Positions 1 to 14,756 of a stretch of 64,000 bases of DNA are shown here, piece by piece. The DNA comes from Hybos culiciformis (lineage: Eukaryota; Arthropoda; Insecta; Diptera; Hybotidae). The stretch covers positions 52,037,678 through 52,101,677 of the forward strand of contig OZ023274.1 in NCBI GenBank assembly GCA_964007475.1, in the 5' to 3' direction. Position numbers and translations under genes: made by a program. The notes beneath the pieces were generated by a model. That model saw only the letters and a list, made by a program, of their open reading frames with translations. It ran no database searches and was not told where the DNA came from. Every line of letters begins with the position of its first letter. Position 1 is the first letter of the stretch.

Positions 1-3000
1 CCTTTGTTAAAATGTACATAGTTAAGATTTAGTTGGTTTAAATATTATAGATGTTTCTAATTTTAGTAAGAAGTATATGTATATCATTTTCCTTTGAGAC
101 TTTTACAATGTATCTTTTATAAGATACTATCTGACCAAGCAAATCTTGTTTTGCTTTCAAAAGATTTTTATTTCGGTTAGAATTTTATATATATATGTAG
201 AAAACATTTCTGCATTTGTTAATATTTATTCAAAACAGATAAATTGAACATATTGGTTTATTGTAATGCCAAAGAGTGAATAACATTTTTTTGTCTGAAT
301 TGTAATCAAATCGTACTGAAAATAAGAATTTTGTTAATAACTTGATCCCAACTCCATCAACAAGGTTCAAATAAAATAAAAACCCAGAAGAGCTCGAATA
401 CAATATGGTAAAAATCTGGTAAAAATCTGAGCTTGTGTTTTTGGATATCAATTGTTTCAAACATACATGTTCGTTTTTTTTTAGATTGGCTTTAAAAATT
501 TTTAATTTCAAGTATATTTTGCATAGTTAAATCTAAAATATAGTTTACATGATGCATCATTGATTTGTTTTCATTATATTATTACAAAAGAGTCGATATT
601 TCAAATTCTCAAACATTATAATTTTAATCCATAAAAGGTTCCCAAGTGAAACAAAACAATCGAAACTTAACCAAAAGAGGATTTGTTTTCATATTGTACC
701 GACATTGTATCTATAATACCTTCTACATTAAAATATATATGTGAATAAATCGAATAAAAATTTCAATTAATTGCAAAAATCAGAAATTCATAATAATCAA
801 AATAATGACTTTCTGATTTTGTAACTAAAATTGTTTAAAATCATAAATTGTAAAAAAAATTTTGAAAAACACATACTAAATATGCGAGATAAATGTATTT
901 TAGCAACTTTTTAACTTATTTTTTTGTTTTCATTTTAGATATATTTTTTAGAAATTTTTTTGTTCTTGGTATATATCAATATAATGAAAATTAGGGTAGG
1001 CTTACAAAAAAGTTCTAATCTTTTATTATATATATTATATAATATAATATGCGTATATATATGTATTTTTATATTGTCAATAATTTAGGTTATGGTTGTT
1101 TTGATTGAATTTCTTGGATAATACAAGAGAAAACACAACTTCATTATTAGGAAACCTTTTGAGTTGATTAATATTTTGAAAAGAAAGCCATTTTTTTTTA
1201 ACTGTTAATAAACATAAATATATGGTAATTTTATTTATCCTTTGAAAAAAAATTAAAGCATAAAAAGAGCAACCACGCCTTATTTCACGCAAAATATTAT
1301 AAATCAAATTTTGTTATATATTGAATTATTTATTCATAAATAGCAACTCTTAGGTTCCGATATCGGTAGAACCGATCTAATTAAAAAAAAAAATAAAAAA
1401 TTGAGATAAGTATTTCTACATTTTGGTATAAGAAATTTTAGTAATTTTCGCTTTATTACAATATAACTCAAATTGAAATTATGGCTTCACTAACTTATTT
1501 CACTTACTAGAAAATTACCAAAAATTAATTATATCTGAACTAGATACATAAAAATCTTACGTTCGAAATAAGTGTTTCTAATACTGAACAAATCGTCTCC
1601 ATATTCGAACCATATATTAGTTTGGCATGCAGGAAGATTTTACTTAAGTTTTGACCCGATGGTAGTGAGATACGTGGAAAAAAAAGTATTTATGCTATAT
1701 AGGACCCGACATACACAAATACATATATTTGTTAATTTTTGATTCTGTAGGTGGCACCAAAGGAAATTCGGCATTTAGCTTCTATTATTTGCGAGTTTAT
1801 TTTTAATAGATTTTATCATTACTTTAGAAGAAGACTGATAAATTCATAATAGTATTTGAATGTAAAAAGGTTTCAAATAAAGAGTATTGAGCATCTACTA
1901 TTTTACTGAGAATATTTTTAAATTAAGAATTCGGCGGAATTCACTTTGCATCTTATATATATATTTGGATAGTTTTAAATCTTAAGTACTTATAGTCCTG
2001 AAAAATTTTATAATAATTAAATTAGAAATGAAAAGAAAATTTTTAAATTTGTTTGAACCAACAACAACTGGTATTCTTTGAATATGCATATAATAAAATT
2101 GTGTTTTTTTTTTTTTTTTTAACTTCTTGAAAATGTTTTTATCAGTCAGAGGTGGGTTCTCTGGTTGTTTTGTGTGAAACAAAGATAAGAAAATTATCAT
2201 TATTATATTTTTTCAAGAACAAGCATAGGAATGTTTTTTTCTATATACTTACTAACTAGAAGAATTTTAACATTTCCTAATCAAATGTATTATATTATAT
2301 TCGTACGTATATATATTAAGACAAAATTAAAAAAAAAAAGGTTGTATATTTTTAATTAATTGGATTTCCTTTGTTATTTTAAAGAATTCTTTTTTTTTTT
2401 TGGGGTTTCATTTGATTAAATTAGTTTTGATAAGACAAGAAAAAAAAATCGATTTCTGATTCGATTTATTGCTTTCTGTTTTTTTTTTTTTTTTTGGAAC
2501 TTTTCTCTTTTATTAATTATATATTGCAAATTTGATTAGTTAAATATAATTTTAGATATATACATAAATGTACGAACTTTTTTGTCGCCAAAACTAAACT
2601 TAGTTTCTATAATAGTTTCTTTTGAAAATAAAAACCCTACTTTGAAATCCTTCTAAAATCTAAAGTAATATAGTTAGAAGTTTCAAGAGATAAATAAAAT
2701 TAATTCATAAAAGTAAGAAGAAATAAATCAAAAAAGGTTTATGATAACTTTCAAACATATGTTTTTCAAACTAAAACGTCTGTTCACAGCACTATTTTTA
2801 TAGTTGTTATAAATACAAAATAATAATTATAAAAGCATGCATATAATTCATTCATTTAGTATGAATCATTATTATCGAAGTCAATATTGATTACTTTTTT
2901 TTTCCAACTGATAACGATTATTATCATTATTATTATCAAATTGTCAACTAATTATATAGTAATAAGCTAAAGATCAAATTAAGTATGTGGAAAAAAATTT

Positions 3001-5192
3001 CGATAAGTTATGATGATCTTAATTACATAATTCCGTATAAATTTTCGTAATTTGAGAGCTTGACGTACTTGTAATATACAAATCTTATAATTTCCTTCAA
3101 TTATATTTAAGCCCAATGGATTTTCTCATCCTTCTCAGATCATCATTAACGTATAGATATTATAGTTGTGTATAAACAGTATAACCTTCAAATTTAATGA
3201 AAAAACAAAATAAATAAATAAAGAAAATAAACAAAAAAAAAACCGAGAATGCTAAAGAACATGAGATATCAAACTCACGAAAACTAAATGTTTAATAAAA
3301 AAAAAATAATATGCAGATATAGTTAATATACAAAAATGTATACATTGCATATAAAACGTATACTAACTTTTTTTGTCCTAAATTATAAAAAAAAAGAAGA
3401 AATTGTAAACCAAAAATAAAAAAGTTAAGACTTATTCTGAGATTAAGTATAAAAAGTAACTACTTTACAGAAAATTTTTTATCAAAAATAAACTTTACTA
3501 CTAACTACACTCTTTTGTTTTATAATTTTACATAAAAGAAACTAGTTGAGTTCTAATATTTCAACGTTAAAAAAAAATATAAAAAATTTGTAGAATATTC
3601 ATAAATTTAAAAAAAAAAATAAAAATTTATTACATTTACAAAAATAATAAAAAAAAAAAATTATGAACTTTTCATTATAATTTTTCATTTTATTTTTGAG
3701 TTGAAATCGTAATTTGAATAATTTTTTTTTTGTTCAAAATGTGCTGTCAAATATGGAAGGGTTAAAAGATTACATTACGTTTCATATATATAAAATATTA
3801 TGCTTTTATGCTTGAAAACTTAACTAAATGTCATTTCTATATGAATTGAAATAAGATTTATAATCAACAAAATGAATATTATATATGTTCAATACAAGTT
3901 TTTTGCATTTTTTTTTCTTTTTGACATATTATGTTATAAGTTTCATTGAAACGGATGGTTTAGCAAAAAGCAAAAAGAAAAAAGAAAATTTATTCACGAC
4001 AATTTTACGAGATAAACGAGTGATAAAAATTTTACGACTAGTTGAGATGATCTTAAGTATAAAAACATTGGTCACAGATTTAAGTACATTGAATTTAATT
4101 TATAGTTTAATTTTGATAGGTTGTTGAAAACATTTCAAAAATATGAAACTTCGTAGACTCAGTCTAAAGTTATTTACATCTGAGTCTCAAAAATAGCATA
4201 CTACCATACTACATGAACGTTAACCAAATTTTGTATTACTTAAACTATTTAGAAGGGAACGTGAAAATCACTCTCTTAAATTATTTTGACGGTAAAATAA
4301 TAATTTAAAATAATTCACTTGTATATACGTTTCATTATATTGGACTTTATTAAATTAATAAGATTTATTTCGTAAAAAAATGTTTAAGTTATTACAGACT
4401 GTAAGCTAAATATCAAATTTTATAAAATAGTATTTTGAATTTTTTTTTATACCATTTTATAAACTTTTGAGTATTATTTTACTAAATAAATATATTGTTG
4501 GAACACAAGTAACAAAATAAAAAACCGCACTGTTGTATGAATGCATATACTAACTTCAATGCATTTATGCATTATGCAGTTTTATTCTTTTTTGTTTTTT
4601 TTTTTGGTGAAATTTAAGTCACGATATTAAGTTTTAACTTTTTTTTTTTTTGTTTTTGCATGAATATATATTTTCAAAATAATAAACCATATATAAAATA
4701 AAATATATAAAAAAAAAAACTAAAGAGTTAACGAAAATAATTTCAAAATATGAATAAATTTTTAACATAAAAGATAATAGTATCTATTTTTCGCAATCTT
4801 GTTAGTTCATAAAGTAATAAATTTCATCTACAACATATACAATATCTGCCACGACTTTGTGTATAAGTTCTTATCAAATACCCTATAGGCATTATTTATA
4901 TATGTATATTTAAAAGAATTAATTCTCTTTTGTTGAGAGAAAATGAATTTTCTATAAAAAAACAAATTCACCTTAATAATCCAAAAAAAAAATTCGTATG
5001 GAAAGAAAATACTGTCAGACTAGTGATTTTACATATTATTGATTTTTGTTTAATTTTTGCAGTGTTTAATATGAAAATTTTTAAATTTTATATTATAAAT
5101 TCAATTTATTAATATTTAAATATTTTTTATCTTAATCCTATTACATTTTTATATTATTTAAGAATTGTAATGTCCTTTTAGTAGATTATTGT
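1..5192. other. Non-coding host DNA, no gene seen
   Basis: Very AT-rich sequence with many A/T homopolymers. All open frames are short (at most about 90 codons), low in complexity, rich in Lys, Phe, Ile and Asn, and lack domain signatures or plausible splice partners. I see no RNA gene. It may be intron or 3' flank of the minus-strand CRIM1-like gene, whose 3' exons were not found, or intergenic DNA. Confidence 0.6.
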
Positions 5193-5345
5193 ATATGTAA
5201 ACTAAATTTGTTATTAACTAAGAGTTCTGTATACACAAAATACATTGGCACGAGTCAATACTTATATCACGAGACCGAAGGTCGAGTGTCAATGTATTTT
5301 TGTGTAAATACAGAACGAGTTGTATAACAAATTTTGTTTACATAT
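5193..5345. repeat. Fold-back (MITE-like) element, about 150 bp
   Basis: The left arm (about 5193-5251) and the reverse complement of the right arm (about 5284-5345) align over some 58 bp with a few mismatches and small gaps. Shared blocks include ATATGTAAAC, TTCTGTAT and AAATACATTG. The centre has a short GC-richer stretch around 5250-5287 that pairs CGAGACC with GGTCGAG-type sequence. Nothing is encoded. The form is that of a short non-autonomous inverted-repeat transposon or an RNA hairpin source. Flanking target duplications were not resolved. Confidence 0.6.
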
Positions 5346-8300
5346 CCAATATACTGTTTTAATGCGTAGAGGAGAGGTAGTTGCAAAGAGAGAATATTTT
5401 TTCTTCTCATTTTTTCTCAATTTTTTTTTGTATTTCGCTGTATTGAAATATTGTGAGAGATATTATGTTTGTTTAGGTATTACGTAATATTCAATTCATG
5501 ATATACGCTGATGCATCTAAATTTTTTCATTATTTACGCAGATGCATCTAAATGATTGCATGTGTATTGACGCATATAATACTCCATTTAGTGATCCAAA
5601 TTCTATAGCATTAAATACAACATAACGATCCCCAGCGCATTAAATATATTTACATATTAAAACATTGTAATTAAATAGAAATAATGACAAATTGTACAAA
5701 ACAAAAATTAAAAATAAAAACCATTTTCTGACCCATTTCATTGTGTATCTTTTGATGCGCTCTATGGATGTTGACAAAAGTTTTTATCTTGCAAACTGAT
5801 AAAATTCGATTTATTATATTCTAGTTAATGACTTATTGACTGTCCGGTTTCCTTTAAAAAAAAAAAGTGTTCTAAGACTATAAGGATTCAGGATATTCGA
5901 CTTTTTAGAAGAGAACTCTTACACTTATAATTAAATATACAAAATTTATTTAAGGATTATCTGTTTGTATGAATCTCTTACCTGAATTAGCGTCAACATT
6001 ATTATTTTGAAATATTAAAAGAGGAAATATTATAATGAAAATTGTTAACATTTTTAGAATATTGAATCGATTTCGTTGTTGTTGATTTAATAAAAATTTA
6101 ATTGTAAAAATTTCCATTTTAATTTTTTATTTTTAATTTCTTCTTTTATTTTTAATTTTAAATATAAATAAGGTTTTCCGTTTTTATTTTCTCCTTTAAA
6201 ATAAATTTATTACTTTTATTATTATTTCTGTTCTTAAATTTTTTTATTTTTATTTTTTTATTTTTAATTTAAAAAATTTTGACCATATAAGAAATGAATG
6301 GTATTAAATTTTATTTTTTGTATTTTTAATATATATTTTTTAATTTTATTATTCAATATTTAATTTAATGTCCATCGTTTAATGCTCTTTATTATTTTAT
6401 TTTAAAATTTTATATTTAATATTTGGGTTTGACTGTGCTGTGCATGAGTACTTTTAATTATTAACTTTTTTTTTTCAAAATTACAATAAACTGTCATTTA
6501 TTTGCACTTGAAAATTTCCTTGAATTAAAAAAAAGTATATAATTTATTTTCTTCTTGCTTTCTCGAATTTAAGTAAGTGCGTATATTTTGTTGAGCTAAT
6601 AATTCGGAATAGACAAATATAATGAAACCCTATCATCGTGGCTGTTAATTGAACTATGTTGACATGAAGGTATAGTTTTTTTTTATTCCACATCGCAATG
6701 GAAAAATTTACTTTATTTTTTTGACATGAAAAACAAAAAATATAAAAAATTTGCTCACAACTTTATATGTTTCTGACATAATAATACCGTTATGGAAAAT
6801 TTTTTTTGAATGACAATCTATCTGAAAAATATTTATGTTTATATGTCAAAAGACGATAAAAAAAAAAAACAAAATGCTCGAAAGCAAAAATCTATATAAA
6901 AGTATATAAGTTTGTATGTTCGAAGGGAAACTAATTTTTAAATAAATTATATTGCTGACAGCGCTTTTCTCACGATATATGTACACTTTAGTGAAAAATA
7001 TTATTCATTATGGATTAAAATTATGTTTTTTATAAATCGTAAACAATTTTAAAAAAATTTTTTCTTTTACTATGAACATTTTTTTTTTTAATGAAACGAT
7101 ATTAGCAACAACTAGCTTGACTTTAAAATTCTTATCAACAAAAAAAAAAAAAAAAACAAAAATTAATATCTTTAATATATAGGAAACTGATTAATTTTGA
7201 ACGTCGTCGGAAAGGTTTTTTATTTTTTTGTTATTTTTTTTTTGTTTTTTTTTTTTTCATGGTAGAAAGCAATAATGTTTGTATAAATTTAATTAGAGTT
7301 GATTTTAGCAAAAAATTAAATTAAAAAAAATAATTAAGTGATCTCAAGTTGCATGCCACAATGTTGTTTTGTAATCTGCTGGTTTGAAATCCTATTTTTA
7401 TTTTTAATTTAATTTTTTATTTTTATTTTTGAATAAATGTTTTGGTCACGATTTCAATGAACAGTGAGTGTGCCAAAACAATAATGGTTCTAAGCAAAAA
7501 AAGCGCGTAAAAGAAAAAAAAAAAATAAATAAATAAAGTTAAAGAAAATCTGTTTTTAATGTTTTTAAAATTTTTTATTTTTTTTTAATTTTAATTTTAA
7601 ATTCTATATTTAATCAGCCGATGAATATTAATTTCTTTAATTTTTTTTTTTTGCAATAAATTTTATTCAAAATTTATAATTTTTATTTCTAAAATATTAT
7701 TTAATTAAAAACTGAACTGAATTCTTTTTTATTTTTTTTTTTTAAATATTTTAAATTAAATATTTTTTAAATATTTTTTTTTTTTGTAAAATGCACCTGA
7801 ACTTGGCGACGTTCTGATTAAGATTACACACTAAAAATGTGTGTAAACCAATAATAATAAGAAAAAAAAAATATTTTATAAAAATTCTTTCCTTTTGATA
7901 TTCACATTTTTTATTTATTTTCTTATATATATATATTTAATTTTTTTTTTTTTGATTTCGTGATAAATTAATTAATTTTTCGCAACGCTTTCCCCGTATC
8001 TTTTAAACAAAAAAATTTTTGTTTTGTTTTCTTTTATTTTTTTTTTTTTTATTTAGAAAAGAATATTATTGAAGAAACACCAAAACATAAGAAAGAAGAA
8101 AAATAAATAAATAATAATAATAATAATAAAAAAAAAACACGTTATCTCTTACTTGCTATTACCATATGACTGAAAACAAAAATAATAAAAAACAAAAAAA
8201 AAAAAAACATAACATCAAAATACTGTGAACGAATATATTAAAAAAAAAAAAAATTTATTTATTTTTTTTTTTTTTCATTATAGAAAGCTACAAAAAACTA

Positions 8301-11300
8301 TAAGAAGCGTTTTTGTTTTTTTTTTTAGTATTTACTTTTTTGATCAGATACTTTTTTTTTTTCTTTTCTATATTGATTCAAAAGATTTTAATTATTTTTC
8401 TTTTATTTTTTTTTTTATTTACAAAAATGTAGAATTAGCTTCTACGCAGCTTTGTAAAAAAAAAAAAAATAAAAATTTTAATATTATCTGCGATCAGCTG
8501 ATTTTTAAGCGACATTATCTTGATCATGCACTTTGAGATAAAATTTTAGGAATTTTGCTTCAGAAGTTATGTAGTGTTGCTTTCTTAATTTTTATGTTTC
8601 GACGAGAGAAAAAGCTGCGATAAAGCTTTGAATGTTTTTTTGGTTGAATATCGTTTGTAAAAATAGAGAACAGAAGAGAAAAAATTTAAAGTATAGAAAA
8701 TAAAAAAAAAAGTCTACAAAAAATATTGTGTTAGTTAAAAGAGAAAATTTAATAAAATTATTTCTATGTTCTATGTTAGAAGAAAAATTTATGTTATGTT
8801 AATTTTTTTTTATATATGATATTATTTGATTGAAATTTGATAAATAGAATAAATTCAGCTCTTTATTATATACATTTATACTAGTATAATTTGATACAAA
8901 TCAATTTCACTTGAAATAAATATAAGTATCTTAATAATTCATTTGTTTTTCGCTACAAATTGTTTCCTTATGTCTGTGGTCGGTATGAATTTAGGCCTTA
9001 CCAAAAAATATTAAACTTCATAAAAATAAACAAAAATTCGATATTTTTAAATACTGCAAAACGCCTCCAAAAGTTACTGCTTGGCGCTAAATAAACTCTC
9101 TAAAACCCGGCAGTCTCAAATTTTCTTTTCAAAAACAAATTATTGCAAAAAAAGAAATTAAATTTATGCTAATTTTTACGAATTAGAAAACTATTGCTTA
9201 AAAACTAGAAAATAGTTTTTAAATATTGACACGAAAACAAAAAATTAAAAAAAAAAATGTGTATTTTGGTATTTTTATATTATTATTATTGTTTTTCCAA
9301 TGAATGTATATTTATTCTATTTTATTTTTTTTTGTTCAAACATTTCGCAGTTCAAAAAAGGATTGCATGTCAATAAAATTTAGGTTTTGTTACACCCTTA
9401 AATATCTTGTTAGTCAAGGGTAAAAAAAAACACAAAAAAAAAAAAGAATTATTAGATTTTTCTAATATTAGCAGAGTTAGGAGGAGGTTCTAAACATATT
9501 ATCCCAGTTATAACATTAAAGTTAATTATGTTTTTCTTACATAATCAAAGTGTTGTAATATACCCCACTAAACTAAATTTAGTTGCCTCCATAATAATGT
9601 AGGCCATTTATATATAATGCCGTGATATTTTAAACATGTTTTTTTTTTCTCTTTTTATTTTCATTAAAATTTATCTATTTTACAGCTATCATGGTAATAT
9701 TAAAAATATTCTTGACATTTTTTCTGTCAAATAATAATCCAAACTGATTCAGAGAGCATCCGACTATCTTATTAATAATCATAGAGTGATTTATGGAAAG
9801 AAAATATGAGCCCATTAATATTGTAACATAAATATGAGGAATCGATTAATTTTTCTCTATCTAAATAAATTTTATTATTCCTATTCCTACTAGGATAGAT
9901 TTAATTTTCATTTTAAAATCGTTTCTAAATAAAACTCTAGTTTTAAATATGGATTCAAAGGACTTAGTTTGAATTCAGTATAAGCAAAAAATTAATTCAT
10001 GTAGAATGAATATACGTATATTCATAGGGGATAGATCATTCGGTAATGTGACCTTGATTATTTGTATTAAAAGTTATTTAAAATTTTTTCTATATACATT
10101 TTTTTTCGCTTTTATATCTAAATTATTATAATTTTAATTGCAGTGCTAAACGTAATTTAAGTAAGATCCCTATTTGAATTAAAAAAATATATATATTGTG
10201 TAAATGTATAATGTATATTGCATAGGAAACTCATGTACAAAAAAGGATATTGCGAAATAAAATATTTGTTATAAAGTTTTATTTAGGGGTATCGTGTACA
10301 AGATTAGAGCAGGGGAAACCGTTTTTGGTGCAAAGCGTTTATTATACATTAATTACAAAAAAATTTATTATTTTGTATTTATTTATTTTTTGTTTTCTTT
10401 ATACAACACTATAAGTAATTATATGTTTAGTTGCTTAGACAACAGAAAGATTTTGTATACAACTATAAACAAAAATGAAAAAAAAAAAAAGCTTCGATAA
10501 GGAAAATTCACACATATATTTTATTAAGTGCGTACAAGATAACTTTTTTTTTTTTATTTTAATGAAGATTACAAAACCTTAAAAAATAATATGGTTTGAA
10601 TAAACTTCTGAGTTTATGAATTAAAAAAAAAAATTGTGCATAATATCGCTATATTTCTAATTATTAATATTATCGAAAAATTTTGCGACGGAATTCGTCA
10701 AAAATTCTATTCGAGAATAATTTTATTCATTTTAATTAAAATGCTTAAATTTGTTTAAACCATTTAACGGATGAATAGAAGAAGTTTGTTTGGGTGGTTG
10801 TTGAATTTGAGAAAGGAATAATAAAGAAAAATTCAGAAAAATATATATACCACAAAAATATACTTTTACTTTGCAGAAATACTTTGAAATATAAACTGTA
10901 AAGTCATGTCGAAATATTTAAGAGTCTGTATTAAATGGCTTAATGTTTATTAGATATGAAAAAGGAATTAAAAGTCTAATGATAATTAAAAAGAAATTTT
11001 ATATCATTTCTAAATACTTTTTACACCATTCTGTGCTAAGAGTTAAAGTGTTTTTATGTCTTCAGAAGCAGATTAGAACTTAATCGTTTTTTTTGTGCTG
11101 TTTTTATGTGATTAAATATTAAATTTTATTAATCCTATGTGTTTATGAGAAACAAGAACAAAAAAAAAGATATATATAAAATAAAATAAAACCTACACAT
11201 TATAAATAACAAGACAAAAACAAACTGCTTTTCTATTCTGTTGAATCGATAATCAAATAAAAGTGAATATACAGAACAGAAAAAAAAAAAAGAAACAAGG

Positions 11301-13611
11301 ATATTTAACAATTGGGCGAGTAAATGAAATTTAAGGTACCATTAAGTATTTTTTACTTAATTAGGTAAATGGAATAGAGTACCAAAGTAAATTTACTAAA
11401 ACAATTTAACTATTTGTAACGAGAAAATTGAAATTTGAATTTTATGATAATTATTTTATTAAAGATGATTATGAATCTCTGAGGAAATTTTAATTTTGAA
11501 TCTTACGAAAATATCAAGAAAATATTTTCAATGTAATTAAACAAATGGAATAATCTTGAAATGCTTTATACATACAGTTAAAAAAAATATTTCTTTTAAT
11601 TTGTATTTCAAATAAATTAAATATTATATAAATCCAATATAGTAAACTTAATGAACCAAATATTTTGGATATGAAACCTATATGAAAGAACAGAATGTGA
11701 ATACGAAATTCTTTTGTATACAATTTTCCTGATATCATTTTCTTCAGAACTATTTTTACAAAATAACTATTGATTAGTTTCCTCTTTCAATGGTTTTTAA
11801 TTAGTACTTTATGGTATATTAATATAAAATTCAAAAAGCTTTTTAAATTACATATTATACATGTATTATATATAATGAAGAATAAGCTTCTTGATTCAGT
11901 TTCTTTTTTAAATTTATGCTCAATTATATTGAACAGAAAAAAAAACAAAAATTCTTGATTTAAGAGAAATTTTGAGTTAAAATAAAAGATATTCATTTAT
12001 TTGAGAAATAATTATTAAGTGAAACATTTATTATGTAGTAGTCCTCTTTCGTATCTGGAATGAAAGAAATCTGGATACAACGATGTCGAAAAAGAAAACA
12101 ATAACTATTTATTTTTACTAATTTTGTACATTTGACATTTCGTTTTCTTAAAAAATTGACTTTTGAAATGCCCTTCGTACATTTACGGGTTTCCTAGCAG
12201 TTAATTCAGGGCGGGATTTTTTTGCGAGATTTTTATTTTCCAGCAGGGGTTTCTTTTTCTTTTCAGGAGTTTTCAATCATGTTTTTTCAATACCTTTACA
12301 TTTAGGCTATATGAGTATTTAGGGCTTAATAATATAAAACAAAATGAAAATCGGGTTCAAAAGGTAAGTAAGGTAATTGAAATTGAAGAAATTATACTCT
12401 GATCTCCATTTGATGATAGAAGTATAAGTTCTTCATCTATTAATTAATAGATTAGTATATATGCACGCCAAATAGAAATCTTCGTTCATATAATTTTATT
12501 TTATTTGTTTATCAAAAACCTGCGCCGGAAATTGAAAATTTTATTAGAAAATTTACAATAAAAAATTATTAGCTTGATGAATAATTTATTCAAAAACAGA
12601 TTTGAGTAATATGTTTCTAATTGTCTACAAATTGTGGTTTTTAAGAAAAATTTTATTCGTTATGCGAAGCCTTCAAAACACATACCAATTTCTCTCAGTG
12701 TCTCAATATTGGATAAATATCAAGAATCAATTAAAAATTTTGAATTAAAGTTTTATCTTAATTATATTTACATACATATAGAATTTATGTAAAATTATAT
12801 GTATTTCATTGACTAGCACAATATAAAATTTATTGCTCAGAAAAATTCCATGAACAATAAAATTAAGATAAATATAATAATAAAGAATTCTATTTTTAAA
12901 ATTCTTGAAAAAACCACGTGCTCTTTTATCAAAACACAATTTTCCTTAAGAAGTTTCTTTCGTAATTTACGGAATTCAATGAATAAACTTAATCATGCTT
13001 TTTTTTAAAGATATATACATAAATTCTTTGAATATTTTTCATTATATGAAAAACCAATTGAATTCATCGAAAACAAAAAAAAAACAAATTCCAATATTTC
13101 ATTAAAATACAAAAACACACATTTCTTTTTAATATTCAATAGCTTTTCTTTTTAAATTAAAATCAGGGATGAAAAATATTATTATTCTATAAAAAAACAT
13201 TAAGTTTTTATGTGTATAATTTATATAACATAACTTTTTTTTTTATCTTTTTTTTTTTTTTTTGGAATTTTTACCATTACGATTTAATCAGAAAATCTGT
13301 TAAATTGTAAATATTAAATTTCCACAGACATAATTATGTATTTTCAGTTGTCTAACAATTTTCAATAGCAAAAAAAAAGAAATGAAATGTTATATACTTT
13401 TTGAATTTTGTAATTATGAGTTCGTCGTCGTGAAATTTTACCACTAATGGCAGACACAAGTAAATTATTTGATCACTTTGAATTTTATTGCCAATGGAAA
13501 ATAGAGTTCAAATAAGTGGCTTCGTTGAAATTGAACAAAGAATTTTTTTTAAATATTAAAATTTCTTAAGATGTATGTTTACTCAGTAAAAATACTATTA
13601 ACGATTACATC
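5346..13611. other. Non-coding host DNA with simple repeats
   Basis: AT-rich DNA with poly-A/T runs and short microsatellites, for example an AAAT/AAT run near 8100-8135. The open frames here (such as 8225-8536) are translations of A/T runs and show no recognisable protein. No gene, RNA gene or clear mobile element is supported. Confidence 0.6.
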
Positions 13612-13684
13612 GGCCGTCATGGTGTGGTGGTATTGCCCTTATCCTATGCCATGTTCGGTCGTGGGTTCGACTCCCACTGTCTGT
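13612..13684 (+). repeat. tRNA-derived fragment (SINE head or tRNA pseudogene)
   Basis: A perfect tRNA T-arm is visible at 13661-13677: 5-bp stem GTGGG/CCCAC around the 7-nt loop TTCGACT, giving a consensus pol III B box GGTTCGACTCC. About 40 bp upstream a G/T-rich stretch (ATGGTGTGGTGGTA) stands where the D arm and A box should be. The 7 bases after the T stem (TGTCTGT) do not pair with the expected 5' acceptor strand (GGCCGTC), and no anticodon arm forms cleanly. It is therefore not a functional tRNA, but a tRNA-derived SINE head or decayed tRNA gene. The 3' flank is plain AT-rich sequence. Confidence 0.55.
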
Positions 13685-14358
13685 AAATAATGTAATTCCA
13701 TATTTAGTTTATTTTATAAATCTATACAAAATTTCAATTTTTAATGTTACATCGATTTTCATTCACATTTAAAAATCGATTAGGTTTAATTTATTCCATC
13801 CTTAATGTATTCAGTTTAAGTTCAAAAATATTATTTACGCACGCATAAAAAATAAGACACCTACTTTCAAAATCTGAAAAAATTTTAAAATAACAAGAAA
13901 AGATAAACAAATTATTTGATATTATTCATTATTATAAATATATGGGTGTATAGTTTAGTTTAGTACATTATACTCACAACATTATTAAAAATTTATAATA
14001 AATCAATTAACGTTGACCAAGTCATAAAAATGAATACATAATTCTAAAAATAAAATCTTTTCAAAAAAATAAATAATAAACAAATATTTTAATATATGTA
14101 TATACTTTGTAATAAAAACGGATTAAAATGTTTTCTAATTATAGTAATGATTTATTACAAAAAATTTTCAATTTTACGTTATTATGTGTATTTAAACATA
14201 AGAATTTCATTGATTTATAATAAAAAGTAATATAGAATGGTAATATTCGATTAAGTAATAAAATGATAATTTTAACAGATGATTAAGAATGAGATTTGTT
14301 GTCATATATACCTTGAGTAAGTTATTTGATATTAAAATTATTTAAAAATATTAACAAT

Positions 14359-14756
14359 TTAAGGGGATTTGGTACCAGTTTGAATTTTTTGTCCCAAATT
14401 TTTTTTTGAAAAGCAGTTTTAGATTATTTTGAAGTTAAATTTAGAAAAAACATTTCATTCACAACCTCCGAACTGTTTGATACTTTAAAAGGGTATAAGA
14501 CTTTTTAGAATCGGTTAAGGCTAAGTGCTCGAAATCTCTTCAAAACCATTGTTATGTGTCACAAAATGGTTTTGAAGAGATTTCGAGCACTTAGCCTTAA
14601 CCGATTCTAAAAAGTTTTATGTCATTTTAAACTATGAAACATTCCTGAGGTTGTGAATGAAATGTTTTTTTTAAATTAAACTTTAAAATAATCTAAAACG
14701 GCTCTTCAATCAAATTTTGGGACAAAAAATCCAAACTGGTACCAAGTCCTCTTACA
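14359..14756. repeat. Long fold-back element, about 400 bp
   Basis: Two arms of about 190 bp (14359-14548 and 14562-14756) are inverted copies around a loop of about 14 nt. The innermost 70 bp of each arm are almost identical, including the block GAAATCTCTTCAAAACCATT and its complement. The outer ends begin GGGATTTGGTACCAGTTTG and its near complement. The outer parts of the arms carry more mismatches than the centre. It encodes no protein. It is most likely a non-autonomous DNA transposon of fold-back/MITE type; a transcript would form a long hairpin. Confidence 0.75.

Noticed and set aside
8225..8536. 103-aa ORF rich in Phe and Lys
   Set aside because: Made of poly-A/T runs; low complexity.
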